Below, in pieces: positions 27,586-37,143 of a DNA stretch of 64,000 nucleotides (positions within the stretch are counted from its first letter, which is position 1; every line of letters starts with the position of its first letter). The position numbers and the translations under genes were made by a program. The DNA is from Methylococcaceae bacterium (lineage in GTDB: Bacteria > Pseudomonadota > Gammaproteobacteria > Methylococcales > Methylomonadaceae). The stretch lies in contig JAUYBL010000007.1 in the NCBI GenBank assembly GCA_030693065.1, positions 204,710 through 268,709 of the forward strand. The letters run 5' to 3'. The notes under the pieces were generated by a model. It was given only the letters and a program-made list of their open reading frames with translations. It was not told the DNA's origin and ran no database searches.

Positions 27586-28209
27586 TCATTGAAAAATCGC
27601 CAGACGAACGCCCGCCAAAATAAACGCCACCCCGGCCAATCTATTTATCACCAGGTAAAATTTTTGCTTGGACGCTTTAGCAATGCCCAATCCCATAACG
27701 CTGTAAAACGAATAGGCCAGCAAATCAAAAACGATGGTCAATAAGCAATAAATCAGCAGTTGCGGCACTAATGGCTGAGCGGGATTGACGAACTGCGGCA
27801 GCAACGCGCCAAAATACAGCAAGGCTTTAGGATTGGATGCCTCAACAAAAAAACCTTTAAAAAAAGTTCGCATGCGTTTGGCTGTATGCTGATTATCCTT
27901 GGCAACTTGTAAGCGTTGCATTGCTCTCGACACCAACAACTGCAGACCTAGCCCTACCAAATAGGCTGCGCCAAGCCAACGAAACCATTGAAACAAAACC
28001 GGGGAAGTCGCAAGCAAACCGGCAATACCCAATGCCGATAAACCAAAAAAAGCGATATTAGCAACACAAATCCCAAGCACCGCAAATAGAATATGACGTT
28101 TTCCGTAAGACGCAGCGGTAGAGGCAACAAATAACGCAGCCGGACCGGGGCTAAAACAAATCAGCACGGTGGTGACGGAAAACACAGTCAAAGCTTCGTA
28201 ACTAATCAC
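27586..28209 (-). CDS. LysE/RhtB-family amino-acid exporter
   Basis: 207 residues and about six hydrophobic helices. The N-terminal signature (FSPGPAALFVASTAASYGKR) and the motif FFVEASNPKALLYFGALLPQF identify the LysE/RhtB translocator family of inner-membrane exporters. The substrate is unknown. It is convergent with the GST gene and lies downstream of thyA. Confidence 0.92.
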   Translation of the reverse strand: MISYEALTVFSVTTVLICFSPGPAALFVASTAASYGKRHILFAVLGICVANIAFFGLSALGIAGLLATSPVLFQWFRWLGAAYLVGLGLQLLVSRAMQRLQVAKDNQHTAKRMRTFFKGFFVEASNPKALLYFGALLPQFVNPAQPLVPQLLIYCLLTIVFDLLAYSFYSVMGLGIAKASKQKFYLVINRLAGVAFILAGVRLAIFQ

Positions 28210-28245
28210 CGATCACTCCTGTTGTGGCAGGTTGCGTATTTGGCG

Positions 28246-29079
28246 TTATATAGAGATAGCCGCTTTTATCGGCTCATGCGATTGGTAATCGACGATTTCA
28301 AAATCTTCGTAGCTGTAATCAAATAGCGATTCCGGTTTACGTTTTATCTGCAAAGTTGGCAATGCATAAGGCTCACGGCTTAACTGCAGTTTGGCTTGTT
28401 CCTGGTGATTGAGATATAAATGCACATCGCCGCCGGTCCAGATAAAGTCGCCCACCTCCAAATCGCACTGCTGAGCCACCATGTGCGTCAATAAGGCATA
28501 ACTGGCAATATTGAACGGCACGCCCAAAAACGTGTCGCAGCTGCGCTGGTAGAGCTGACAAGACAGTTTGCCATCGGCCACATAGAACTGAAACAACGCA
28601 TGACATGGCGCTAAGGCCATTTTGCCTTGGGCGACATTTTGTTGCGGGCTGATACTTTCATCCGGTAAATCGGCAACATTCCAGGCAGAAACAATCAATC
28701 GGCGGCTGTTGGGCGTTTTTTTAAGTTGCTCGATAACTTGCTGAATTTGGTCAATATGACGGCCATCGGCAACAGGCCAGGAGCGCCATTGATAACCATA
28801 AACCGGTCCCAGCTCGCCATCGGCATCGGCCCATTCATCCCAAATGCTGACCTTGTGCTCGTGCAGATAAGCCAGATTAGTGTCGCCTTTTAAAAACCAC
28901 AGCAGCTCATGGATGATGGATTTAACGTGGATCTTTTTTGTAGTCACCAGTGGGAAGCCTTGCTGCAAATCAAAACGCAGTTGATGACCGAAAATCGACA
29001 AGGTACCGCTACCGGTGCGGTCGCCTTTTAAATTGCCTTCGTGCAGGATCTTATCCAGCAATTGCAGATACGTTTTCAT
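28246..29079 (-). CDS. thyA: Thymidylate synthase
   Basis: 277 residues from [20 protein letters not shown]; longer upstream frames lie inside lgt and are rejected. It converts dUMP to dTMP with methylene-tetrahydrofolate. The catalytic Cys lies in [12 protein letters not shown], and the dUMP site is [20 protein letters not shown]. The start overlaps the lgt stop codon (ATGA), the common lgt-thyA coupling. Confidence 0.97.
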   Translation of the reverse strand: MKTYLQLLDKILHEGNLKGDRTGSGTLSIFGHQLRFDLQQGFPLVTTKKIHVKSIIHELLWFLKGDTNLAYLHEHKVSIWDEWADADGELGPVYGYQWRSWPVADGRHIDQIQQVIEQLKKTPNSRRLIVSAWNVADLPDESISPQQNVAQGKMALAPCHALFQFYVADGKLSCQLYQRSCDTFLGVPFNIASYALLTHMVAQQCDLEVGDFIWTGGDVHLYLNHQEQAKLQLSREPYALPTLQIKRKPESLFDYSYEDFEIVDYQSHEPIKAAISI

Positions 29080-29870
29080 GCGGCGTCTGCAGGTGCGTTC
29101 TTGTGAGCAAAATAAACCATCAAGCCACCAAAAATAATCATCGGTGTTGACAGTATCTGACCCATGGTGACCCAGTCCAGCGCCAAATAACCTAAATGCG
29201 CATCCGGCATTCTGAAAAACTCGACAAAGAAGCGGAAACAACCGTATAGAAACAACGCAAGCCCGGTTGCGCCCATCGTCGGCCTGGGCTTGCTGGAATA
29301 AATCCACAAAATGGCAAACATCACCACACCTTCCAAAAAGGCTTCATAAAGTTGTGACGGATGTCTGGCCAATGGCCCGCCAGTTGGAAACACCATGGCC
29401 CAAGGCACATCGGTAGTTCGTCCCCATAATTCTGAATTGATGAAATTGCCAAGACGACCCGCGCCTAAACCTATCGGTGCCAGTGGCGCGATAATATCGG
29501 TCAATTGCATCATGGTGCAGTTCTGCTTCTTGGCAAATAGCCACATCGCCACAAACACCCCCAACATGCCGCCATGAAAGGACATGCCACCCTGCCATAT
29601 TTTGAACAGAATAATGGGGTTTTCTATGAAAACATCAAAGTTATAGAACAGGATATAACCGATGCGACCGCCCAAAATGACGCCCAAAGCGCCGTAGGTG
29701 ACCAAGTCTTCAATAGCTTCCGGCTTAACCACCGACCATGGTGCTGATGCACGCTTTTGCCCCAAGAAATACACGGCGGCAAAACCGATCAAGTACATCA
29801 ATCCGTACCAGTGGATTTTAATCGGGCCGAGAGCAACTGCGATGGGGTCAATATTGGGATAGGTCAGCAT
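29076..29870 (-). CDS. lgt: Prolipoprotein diacylglyceryl transferase
   Basis: 264 residues, polytopic inner-membrane enzyme that adds diacylglycerol to the lipobox Cys of prelipoproteins. The Lgt signature [14 protein letters not shown] is present, together with the HGG region ([11 protein letters not shown]) and HPSQLYEA. Co-transcribed with thyA. Confidence 0.97.
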   Translation of the reverse strand: MLTYPNIDPIAVALGPIKIHWYGLMYLIGFAAVYFLGQKRASAPWSVVKPEAIEDLVTYGALGVILGGRIGYILFYNFDVFIENPIILFKIWQGGMSFHGGMLGVFVAMWLFAKKQNCTMMQLTDIIAPLAPIGLGAGRLGNFINSELWGRTTDVPWAMVFPTGGPLARHPSQLYEAFLEGVVMFAILWIYSSKPRPTMGATGLALFLYGCFRFFVEFFRMPDAHLGYLALDWVTMGQILSTPMIIFGGLMVYFAHKNAPADAA

Positions 29871-30098
29871 GTTTGATGTCTGTTAATAAGTTTATAGCAT
29901 TGATTTTTAATGACTATTTCCATGTCATGTATTTTTATACCGATTGGTCTATTTTGCGAAAATCTTAATTCGGTAAATCGCACAGGCCGCCAACCGGTTT
30001 GGCGTATTCTAACCAATTAAAACTGGTGCGTTCGCAAATTCTATTTGGATAGCAGATGAGAAAATCAGTCCGGCAATTGATTATTTTACCGGCATCAA
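29871..30098. other. Intergenic stretch upstream of lgt, no gene seen
   Basis: About 230 AT-rich bases between the lgt start and the antitoxin operator. No open frame with coding character, RNA gene or strong repeat was recognised; the lgt-thyA promoter should lie here. Confidence 0.5.
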
Positions 30099-30121
30099 AG
30101 TAATACCATTAAAGTATTACT
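30099..30121. promoter_or_regulatory. Operator-like dyad before a truncated antitoxin gene
   Basis: AGTAATAC (30099-30106) and GTATTACT (30114-30121) are exact inverted repeats 20 bases before an AbrB-type antitoxin start codon. Such antitoxins autorepress through sites like this, so it is probably the relic operator of the disrupted toxin-antitoxin operon. Confidence 0.5.
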
Positions 30122-30140
30122 ACCAATATCGAGGACTATC

Positions 30141-30251
30141 ATGCGTGTAACAAGTAAGGGTCAAGTAACCATCCCTGTTAATCACCATGCAAAACTTACC
30201 AGGGAATCGGGGGAATCAAGACTGAAAAGTTGCCACCCCGGTATTGTGTAA
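30141..30251 (+). pseudogene. Truncated AbrB/MazE-type antitoxin
   Basis: The frame begins MRVTSKGQVTIPVN, the hallmark start of SpoVT/AbrB-fold antitoxins (which continue IPxxIR). It then leaves the family consensus after about 13 residues and stops at codon 37. The break coincides with the start of IS21-like sequence, so the rest of the antitoxin, and any toxin, is gone. Confidence 0.75.
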
Positions 30252-30290
30252 TCATCCGGTATTTTGCAGGAGTCACTCTGGGTGTTATCG

Positions 30291-30549
30291 ATGGAATTTA
30301 TAGCCGAAATCAGACGGCGTCATTTGGTGAGCGGCAAGAGTATTAGCTCAATTGCTCGCAGTCTTAAACTATCTCGTCCTACAGTTAGCAAAGCCGTAAA
30401 AGCGCAAGTAGAACCCCTTTATCAACGTCAGCGTCAACCCGCACTAGCTGGGCGAGTTTCAAGAACAACTCACTGATTGGCTAGCTTTAGATGCCAGACT
30501 GTCAAAACGTCAACGGCGGACAGCACAACAACGATGTCAGATCTCATAA
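30291..30549 (+). pseudogene. IS21-family IstA transposase remnant
   Basis: MEFIAEIRRRHLVSGKSISS followed by IARSLKLSRPTVSKAV is the N-terminal helix-turn-helix of IS21-type IstA. EPLYQRQRQPALAG is also typical. A frameshift near 30455 moves the continuation (GEFQEQLTDWLALDARLSKR) to another frame, which stops at 30549. The DDE domain and istB are missing. It is a 5' relic of an insertion sequence that broke the antitoxin gene; 30550-30727 contains nothing recognisable. Confidence 0.75.
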
Positions 30550-30727
30550 TTAGAGATAAAAACTTAACAAAATCTCACAATTTATGAAATCTGAATAAAC
30601 TGAGTTATTGCTTCCGATGAAAGTCGGTAGTTGGAAAACCCTGAAAAAATTCTAAAGGAAGCGGAACAATATTGGTAAAGAGAAGCAGCATGACCAAGTC
30701 ATTCGCTATGCAACGAAGCTAAAACAA

Positions 30728-31036
30728 TTAATCTTCGTCCTTTTTCTTCCTGGTTTTTTTTGACTTCCCGGGATTAACGATAGCCGCATCGACGGTTGTC
30801 GCTGATTCGACGCTCGTGGGCATCAGACCGATTTTAGAAATTCCTACAAAGGCACTCGGTAACGTCGCTTCAGGTGTAGGTCCAAACATACCCGTACCAA
30901 TCTGAAATTCCATCAGTAAATCATATTTCCCCTCGTGAATTCCGTAATGTTTGACCAATAATTCCGTTAATTCGCGAAGCGACAGTACGGGAGCTACCGC
31001 CTTTGGCAATCGAACGATTTCATTAATGTCTTGCAT
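30728..31036 (-). CDS. Third gene of the hicAB operon, function unknown
   Basis: 102 residues, with a globular N-terminal part (LSLRELTELLVKHYGIHEGK, YDLLMEFQIGTGMFGP) and a very basic, disordered tail (KSKKTRKKKDED). The start lies inside the hicB 3' end (14-base overlap), so it is translated from the hicAB message. No family was recognised. The YDLLMEF segment and the overlap suggest a conserved accessory protein, not a chance frame. Confidence 0.7.
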   Translation of the reverse strand: MQDINEIVRLPKAVAPVLSLRELTELLVKHYGIHEGKYDLLMEFQIGTGMFGPTPEATLPSAFVGISKIGLMPTSVESATTVDAAIVNPGKSKKTRKKKDED

Positions 31037-31478
31037 ATGAGTTATCAGCAGTATTGGTGGACATGCTAAACCACTGAGGTTGAGCAGATGGGATTGAGCT
31101 TTGTTGGCTAGCTATCGATATATTGAAATGGTTGTTCACTTCATGGCTAACATATAGATAGGACTCTAACGCACGCTTAACAACTTCATTCAAAGATACA
31201 TTGTCATTGTAAGATCTCAAAATTGCCTCTTTATGCAGCTCTGGTGTAACTCGGACATTAAATTGGCCTTTCAAGGGTTTTTTAGCTTCGATCCCAAGCT
31301 CGACACAGGTTTTAATATAGTCGTCCACAGCCGATTCAAACTCTTGTTTCAACTGTTTTGGTGTCTCGGCCTCGTAAGTAATCAAATCATCGATAAACAG
31401 CAGCTTTCCGTGACAAATTTCATCCTCTGCATCGATTTCGCATGTTCCCTCGTAATCTTTATACTTGAGTGTTTTCAT
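31023..31478 (-). CDS. hicB: HicB-family antitoxin
   Basis: 151 residues. The N-terminal half is the partial RNase-H-like HicB fold (MKTLKYKDYEGTCEID, FIDDLITYEAETPKQLKQEF). The C-terminal half is a ribbon-helix-helix-type DNA-binding region (KGQFNVRVTPELHKEAILRS, then SLNEVVKRALESY) used for autorepression. The start overlaps the hicA stop codon (ATGA). It neutralises HicA. Confidence 0.9.
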   Translation of the reverse strand: MKTLKYKDYEGTCEIDAEDEICHGKLLFIDDLITYEAETPKQLKQEFESAVDDYIKTCVELGIEAKKPLKGQFNVRVTPELHKEAILRSYNDNVSLNEVVKRALESYLYVSHEVNNHFNISIASQQSSIPSAQPQWFSMSTNTADNSYARH

Positions 31479-31738
31479 TTCTTATCTATCAGCCCTTTGC
31501 ATGTGAGGTGATCAATGACTTGTCCAATGTAGACTTTTTTAACAATATTGCCTGGATGCGGTTTGTGAAGATTGATCACAGCTTCTAATTCTTTGTTAAA
31601 AAACTTTCGTCTTGATCCATCGTTTTTTAGTTCTTTATAGCCAAATCCTTCCAGAACCTTTTTTAACTCATCCCAAGTAATGTCGGCAGGAATAGGTTGT
31701 GCCAACAATCTTTCTAGCGCTTTCTGCTGCTTCGACAT
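31475..31738 (-). CDS. hicA: HicA-family mRNA interferase toxin
   Basis: 87 residues with the double-stranded-RNA-binding-like HicA fold: WDELKKVLEGFGYKELKNDG, then GSRRKFFN, and the catalytic-His segment INLHKPHPGNIVKKVYIGQV. HicA cleaves mRNAs and is held by HicB, encoded just downstream. The toxin-first order is usual for this family. Confidence 0.88.
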   Translation of the reverse strand: MSKQQKALERLLAQPIPADITWDELKKVLEGFGYKELKNDGSRRKFFNKELEAVINLHKPHPGNIVKKVYIGQVIDHLTCKGLIDKK

Positions 31739-31931
31739 AACTTTAGCCTAGAAAGTTATTTTTGTAACTGAAAAACGGTTACACATTGTCATTTATATTG
31801 TTCTTCCCGTCAATTTCACGTTCAAAATTAAAATATCATCACTGGTTAAAGATACCAAGAGTCATATGTAACATGCTCGCAGCGCCTTGCTATTCTGCTC
31901 ATAATCACAACTCATCACCATACATACAACA

Positions 31932-34900
31932 TCAATGCAAAGTTGAAAACTGAATCTGCTGTACATACTGAAACACCACATCGGCACGGGCCTCGATGTC
32001 TTCGTTGGAAAAGTCATCGGGCATTCCAGCCAGCAGTTGGTCAATGATCGCCGCCTTCATTTGCGCCTGACTCGAAGCCTTGTCGCGTAAGTTACCCAAG
32101 ACTTGTTGATGTTGAGCGATGGTATCCATCAGATCCTGAGCCACTTTTTTTATCTTGGTAATGTCGCTTTTGGTGATGGCGTCTACATCCTTGGATAACA
32201 AATCAAACACCGCCAGCGCTTTATCGTCTTTGAAGCCTTCACGAATGTAGCGTTTTTCTTCTTCATTCAGCGCCTCATGCGTCTTGAACAGCTCCTCGAA
32301 AACCCGCTGAATTTCTGCGTCGTCTTTATCCTGGTTGTATTCGGCGATAATTTCCTGGTAACGCTTTAGTAGATCGATGCGGGTAGGATTCTGCTTTAGC
32401 ATGGCTTCCAGCCGGGCTTCGATGCGCTCTTGAAGATCCAATATTGTCTTGGCTTTGTAGGGTGATTTTTCAAACTCGATGCGCAGACGCTCAAAATCGA
32501 TGCCGGATAAGTCGTACTGCTTTGGCGAACTGTTAATTTGATTCTTTGGCGCAACCTCCAGCGCGGCATCAATCACTCCGCGAATATCCTGCATGATCGC
32601 GGTGATGTCGACCTTAGGCCTGGGCTTTTGCAGGAGGTTGTACAAAGCACTGATCGCGCTATCCTGGGGTTCGTAGGCAAACAGACCTGAATGGGGAAAT
32701 AAGCCGCGGAAACGGTCCGCCACATCCTCAGCCAGCACCAAAAAAGTCTTTTTGCTTTCCGCTGATTTACTCACCGCATTTTGCGCATCTAACAACGCCT
32801 GCCAGCTTTCGCTACCTTCTCTAGCACGGATCAAGACATCCAGATCAAAATTCACCGAAGCAAGGTGCGCGCGCACTTTGTCGATGGCCGCTTCATACTC
32901 TAAGAGCGCTTTTTCTTCATCAATAAGCGGGTCGGTGGGGTTTTCTTTACCGCCTTGGGCATAAGTCGCCAGGGCTTTGCGCAGGCTTTTCAACATACCG
33001 TTGTAATCAATGATCAAGCCGTTTTTCTTGTTGGCTGCCACCCGGTTGACGCGGGCGATAGCCTGCATCAGCGTGTGCCCTTTCATCGGCTTGTCCAGAT
33101 ACAGCGTCGCCAACGACTTGACGTCAAAGCCGGTCAGCCACATTGCGCAAACCACCGCAACCCGGAACGGGTGCTTGTTGTCTTTAAAGCATTCGTCGAT
33201 GGCCTTGCCGTCAATACCCTTGGACATGGCCTCGCGGTAAGGCACCATGTCGATACCTTCGGCGGCAAAATCTTTCACTTCGTTCTGCTCGGGGCTGAAG
33301 ATCGGGCGAATCTGGGTGTCCGCCATCCAGGCAATCTGTGCCCGCAATCTGGCGACATAGGCTGTTTCAGGTTTGCCCGCTTTGGCGAAAACCATCTCTT
33401 CCTTTTCTAACAGCCCACGCAAAACGACAATCTTCTCGTCCCACTTGAGCTGAATGCGTTGAGTCATCTTGGCGCAGGTGACCTTGTCTATACAAACCAT
33501 GATGGCTTTCGCATTACCGCCGTACTTTGGAAGATCACCCGCCTTGCTTGGCGCCTCCATCAAACGCCAGCGCTGGTGAAAGTGCTCGACAAAATCGGTA
33601 GCGACATCATTCAGGTGGGTATCGGAAGTTAACACCGGGTATTCCCGTGCCAGTTCGCGATAGAGTTTTTCTTCCTGCTCCTCGGTCAGTTCGCCTTCCT
33701 GGCGAGCGGCGTCGATGCGCGCGGCGATACGAGCGTTCAGTTCTTCGTCAACAATCTTTAGCTTTTCGCCGCGATTTTCGTAATACAACGGCAAGGTGGC
33801 GCCATCCGCCACAGCACGTTGAAAGTCGTAAATGGAGATGTACGGACCAAACACCTGCTCAGTAACGCTACGTTCCGGCCCGTCGATTAACGGCGTACCG
33901 GTAAAGCCAATAAACTTGGCTTTGGGCAGTGCCATGCGCATATTCAGCGCTAAGCGCCCGTATTGGGTGCGATGGGCTTCGTCGGATACCACGATAACGT
34001 CGTCTCGCTGGTTCCAGGCATCGTGGACCCGGTTGCGGAACTTGTGGATCAGGCTGAAGACATAACGCCGATTTTGATCGCGCAATAACCGCTCCAAACC
34101 TTCCGCGCCGGTGGCTTTGTCACCTTTATTGGTCGATACACCGCAGCCAACGAAGGTTTTATGAATTTGATCGTCCAGCTCCTTGCGGTCTGTCAACAGC
34201 ACGAAGGTATAGCCCGCCGACACAGTGCGATGCACCTTCTGGCAGAAAAACACCATCGAGTAACTTTTGCCGCTGCCTTGCGTATGCCAAAACACCCCCA
34301 ACTTGCCCGCCAGCACCGCTGGATTGGCGTTACCTTCTTTGAGCCAATCGATGGCACGATTAACGCCCATATACTGATGATTGCGGGCGACAATTTTCAG
34401 GGTCTGCTCTTCGCTGCTGTCAAACAGCGTGAAGTTTTCCACGATGTCGAGCAGCGCGGCCTTACTGCACAAGCCTTGCAACAGAATCGGCAAAATAGGC
34501 TTAAGCGTCGGCTCGTCATGTTTCGGTGCCGGATCGGGATCGTCTTCGTTCTGCCGCTTGCAGCGATAAAAATGATCCCAAGTGCTGGTGATCGATCCAT
34601 AACGCGCATCAAGGCCGTTAGATACAATAACCAAAGCGTTGTAATGGAACAGCTGCGGGATGGTGTCTTTGTAATCGGTGTAGTTGTCGTCGAACGCCGC
34701 CTTTAAGCCTTTGTCATGGCGTTTGAGTTCGATAAACACCAACGGCAGGCCATTGACGAATCCTACCAAATCACAACGCCGCCTAAATGGCCCGTTTTGC
34801 ACCCACAATTCGCGCACCACGACAAAATCGTTTTCCTTCGGTTTGTCGAAGTTGATGACGCTGATATGCACATCATCGGCAGCTTCACCGCCAGGCGACT

Positions 34901-35234
34901 TTAAGGTGATGCCATCGCGCAGCAAACGCCATTTCTCGGCATTATGCTGGAGCAAATTCTTGGTCGGATCGGCATCCAGTAACAAATCTCGGGCCTGGTG
35001 TAACTTGGAACGGCCAACGTCAGTGGCGGCCAGCCTGGGATTCAGCTTGGTCAGCGCCTTGTCCAACTCACGCACCAAGACCACTTCGCCGGCATCCTTG
35101 CGTCCCAGCAGCGACTCAGGGCCAAAAGTCTCGCCGTTGAAGGCGTAGACCGAGCGCCAGTCTAATGCCTGCTCAAACAGCTTGGCGGCGGGTTCCTGGA
35201 TGTTGTTGTCTTCTGAATGTTTGTCGTTTGCCAT
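31932..35234 (-). CDS. hsdR: Type I restriction enzyme, R subunit (system 1)
   Basis: 1100 residues. The N-terminal nuclease domain carries the PD-(D/E)xK core (CDLVGFVNGLPLVFIELKRH). The helicase motor has Walker A FWHTQGSGKSYSM and the DEAH box VVSDEAHRTQYG, followed by motif III TGTPLI and motif VI QAIARVNR. It translocates and cleaves DNA that HsdMS finds unmethylated. It is the last gene of a minus-strand locus hsdM-hsdS-(DUF559)-hsdR; an 11-bp inverted repeat (ATGCCTTATAT, 35233-35243 and 35349-35359) straddles its start. Confidence 0.96.
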   Translation of the reverse strand: MANDKHSEDNNIQEPAAKLFEQALDWRSVYAFNGETFGPESLLGRKDAGEVVLVRELDKALTKLNPRLAATDVGRSKLHQARDLLLDADPTKNLLQHNAEKWRLLRDGITLKSPGGEAADDVHISVINFDKPKENDFVVVRELWVQNGPFRRRCDLVGFVNGLPLVFIELKRHDKGLKAAFDDNYTDYKDTIPQLFHYNALVIVSNGLDARYGSITSTWDHFYRCKRQNEDDPDPAPKHDEPTLKPILPILLQGLCSKAALLDIVENFTLFDSSEEQTLKIVARNHQYMGVNRAIDWLKEGNANPAVLAGKLGVFWHTQGSGKSYSMVFFCQKVHRTVSAGYTFVLLTDRKELDDQIHKTFVGCGVSTNKGDKATGAEGLERLLRDQNRRYVFSLIHKFRNRVHDAWNQRDDVIVVSDEAHRTQYGRLALNMRMALPKAKFIGFTGTPLIDGPERSVTEQVFGPYISIYDFQRAVADGATLPLYYENRGEKLKIVDEELNARIAARIDAARQEGELTEEQEEKLYRELAREYPVLTSDTHLNDVATDFVEHFHQRWRLMEAPSKAGDLPKYGGNAKAIMVCIDKVTCAKMTQRIQLKWDEKIVVLRGLLEKEEMVFAKAGKPETAYVARLRAQIAWMADTQIRPIFSPEQNEVKDFAAEGIDMVPYREAMSKGIDGKAIDECFKDNKHPFRVAVVCAMWLTGFDVKSLATLYLDKPMKGHTLMQAIARVNRVAANKKNGLIIDYNGMLKSLRKALATYAQGGKENPTDPLIDEEKALLEYEAAIDKVRAHLASVNFDLDVLIRAREGSESWQALLDAQNAVSKSAESKKTFLVLAEDVADRFRGLFPHSGLFAYEPQDSAISALYNLLQKPRPKVDITAIMQDIRGVIDAALEVAPKNQINSSPKQYDLSGIDFERLRIEFEKSPYKAKTILDLQERIEARLEAMLKQNPTRIDLLKRYQEIIAEYNQDKDDAEIQRVFEELFKTHEALNEEEKRYIREGFKDDKALAVFDLLSKDVDAITKSDITKIKKVAQDLMDTIAQHQQVLGNLRDKASSQAQMKAAIIDQLLAGMPDDFSNEDIEARADVVFQYVQQIQFSTLH

Positions 35235-35286
35235 GCCTTATATCCTTAACTTTATTACTGATGATTACCGACGCTTCGGCACAGCA

Positions 35287-35460
35287 ACGATCCCCTCTCC
35301 CACCGGGAGAGGGTTAGGGTGAGGGTGAGGGTTAGGGTGAGGGGATCAATATAAGGCATTTTCATTAATTTAATTCTCCTCACCCCGACCCTCTCGGCAA
35401 TTGCTCCTGCATTGCCCTACTACTCCACATCCCTGTGGGTATCCAGCAGGAGAGGGAGTA
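35287..35460. repeat. REP/BIME element with a nested second element
   Basis: Palindrome CCCTCTCCCACCGGGAGAGGG followed by several GGGTGAG/GGGTTAG units, then a spacer and an inverted second half (CTCCTCACCCCGACCCTCT ... CAGCAGGAGAGGG). That second half is interrupted at 35394-35443 by a different sequence (CGGCAATTGCTCCTGCATTG onward), found again at 55304-55350 (inverted) and 58201-58270. Confidence 0.75.
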
Positions 35461-35783
35461 TTTACGACAACCAATCGAATCGCCTCCAAAACCGCATCCA
35501 ATTCTTGTAAAACCTCATTGTTCCAAAAACGCACAACCCGGTACCCCATTTGCTGCAAATACTGGCTGCGCAGCTCGTCGTATTCCTGCTGATCGGCATG
35601 TTGTCCACCATCCAGCTCGATGATGAGCTTGGGTTCCAGGCATAAGAAATCCGCGATATAAGGCCCTATAGTCTGTTGCCTGCGAAACTTACAGTTCAAC
35701 AATTGCCTATTTCTCAAGCGACTCCACATCAAACGCTCGGTATCGGTCTGGTTTTTACGTAATGCTCTGGCAAATTCTTTCAT
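35370..35783 (-). CDS. DUF559-family (Vsr-like endonuclease fold) protein
   Basis: 137 residues. The conserved part is FARALRKNQTDTERLMWSRL, then FRRQQTIGPYIADFLCLEPK, LIIELDGGQHADQ and GYRVVRFWNNEVL; the Asp and Glu-x-Asp residues suggest a Vsr/restriction-like nuclease fold. The last ~30 residues (TPSPAGYPQGCGVVGQCRSN onward) are translated from the nested repeat at 35370-35460, so the native C-terminus has been replaced. DUF559 genes often travel with RM loci; a repair or nicking role is speculative. Confidence 0.8.
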   Translation of the reverse strand: MKEFARALRKNQTDTERLMWSRLRNRQLLNCKFRRQQTIGPYIADFLCLEPKLIIELDGGQHADQQEYDELRSQYLQQMGYRVVRFWNNEVLQELDAVLEAIRLVVVNTPSPAGYPQGCGVVGQCRSNCREGRGEEN

Positions 35784-35844
35784 CGCTTTTTGATTCGTTT
35801 AGCCTAGCTCGAGTAACAACTCCCTCTACTTCAGAAAGAGCTCC

Positions 35845-35955
35845 AGTAACGCTCCCTCTCCCTCAGGGAGAGGGCTGGGGTGAGGGGATCAAATAAAGCA
35901 TTTTTCTTATTTTAATTCTCCTCACCCTACCCTCTCCAGCAGGAGAGGGGATTTG
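35845..35955. repeat. REP/BIME element between the DUF559 gene and hsdS
   Basis: Intact copy of the family: CCCTCTCCCTCAGGGAGAGGG, GGGGTGAGGGGATCAAATAA, a T-rich centre, then CTCCTCACCCTACCCTCTCC and CAGCAGGAGAGGGG. Compare 39611-39713, which is in the opposite orientation. Confidence 0.8.
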
Positions 35956-36024
35956 TGCTTCGCGCCAAATTGATTTTGGTTCATGCCCAGTTATCTGTGT
36001 ATCGGCGTCAACAACAAGCATCGT

Positions 36025-37143
36025 TTAAACACGAATAGCGCCCGACATCAGATTGGGGAGCAGTTCGTCACGGGCATTTTGCAAAGCTGTATTCTGTCTC
36101 TTGAGTAAACTAATTTGCTGAAATACCGGCGCAATCTTCTGTTCAAAGCTGGTCAATGTGGATGCATCAGGATGCAGAACCTCTAGTCCGTAAGCGTAGT
36201 TTCTATTTAACCCTGGAACAGCTGCGTCGCTACTAATGAAATTCATTGTTTTCAAGAGATGGAACAGATAGTAACTAACGTCTGAACCCGAGACAAAATA
36301 GACTGTGTCGATGGCAAAACAAGGTACATCAGAAAAAAATACGCTACCAACGTTGCCTTTGCGTCCGACAATAATCGCAGGACCATCAACAAGCGATTTA
36401 TTGTGAGTACCAACAATACCACTTGATCCGTAGACAGGAACTTCTCCGGCGGTACGATTACTTTCCTTTAATGCCTTACCGTAGTTCAGTGTTGTAATAT
36501 CTTTTAGATAACATTTCCGCCACCCTTCCGGTAAACCATCCTGCCATTTCACCAACTCGTGTCCCGGAAACCGCAGATTGACGAACCACTCGCGGTACAG
36601 CAGCCGCGCTGATTCTTCGAGCAAGGCGATGCGGCGGCGGTTGGTTTCGATCAAATCGTCGTAAGTTTTGATCACCGAAGCTGTTTGAGCTTGCTCACTT
36701 AAATTTGGGAGTGTTCCGATATGAAGCGCCCGAATATCTTTCATATTCAGGTGATGTACTGTCGCACCACCAGATTTGCTAAGAAGTTGCCCCCTAATTA
36801 AAGGGGTCAACAGCAAGTAACACAAGTAATCGGGTACAGCTTTTGATTTATCAGGCCTCAATAGGACAGTTCTTTGTCCAAGGCAAAATTGTTGCTCTTC
36901 GGGAATAACCGCTACGTTCCCAACCGGAGCTTCTCGAGCCAATATGAGATCACCTGGTAAAGGTACGGCCCTTTTAGTCCAATCAGTGTAAGTTGCTTCA
37001 GAAACTCGATTGACGCCATCTAAAATGAAAAAACCGTGTCCAATATTCGGCGTTCGAATAGATGGGTACCCTGTTTCCTGAATAGGCGCAGTTTTGTGTT
37101 CGCAATCAACGATCAATTCGCAATAATCGTTGAGGCTATTCAC
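36025..37143 (-). CDS. hsdS: Type I restriction-modification specificity subunit (system 1)
   Basis: 372 residues with two target-recognition domains, each followed by a conserved helical spacer (TASVIKTYDDLIETNRRRIA; FEQKIAPVFQQISLLKRQNT). HsdS sets the DNA sequence recognised by HsdM and HsdR. The start is GTG, overlapping the hsdM stop codon (GTGA), so the two are translationally coupled. The recognition domains are more AT-rich than the spacers, as expected from domain exchange. Confidence 0.94.
   Translation of the reverse strand: MNSLNDYCELIVDCEHKTAPIQETGYPSIRTPNIGHGFFILDGVNRVSEATYTDWTKRAVPLPGDLILAREAPVGNVAVIPEEQQFCLGQRTVLLRPDKSKAVPDYLCYLLLTPLIRGQLLSKSGGATVHHLNMKDIRALHIGTLPNLSEQAQTASVIKTYDDLIETNRRRIALLEESARLLYREWFVNLRFPGHELVKWQDGLPEGWRKCYLKDITTLNYGKALKESNRTAGEVPVYGSSGIVGTHNKSLVDGPAIIVGRKGNVGSVFFSDVPCFAIDTVYFVSGSDVSYYLFHLLKTMNFISSDAAVPGLNRNYAYGLEVLHPDASTLTSFEQKIAPVFQQISLLKRQNTALQNARDELLPNLMSGAIRV

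Noticed and set aside
28246-29307. Longer ThyA of 353 residues
   Set aside because: The extra N-terminus lies inside lgt and has no thymidylate-synthase similarity; the start at 29079 gives the normal length and an ATGA overlap.
35287-35460. CRISPR-like array at the GGGTGAG/GGGTTAG repeats
   Set aside because: Units are 6-12 bases, not regularly spaced, with no unique spacers and no cas genes; they are REP palindromes.
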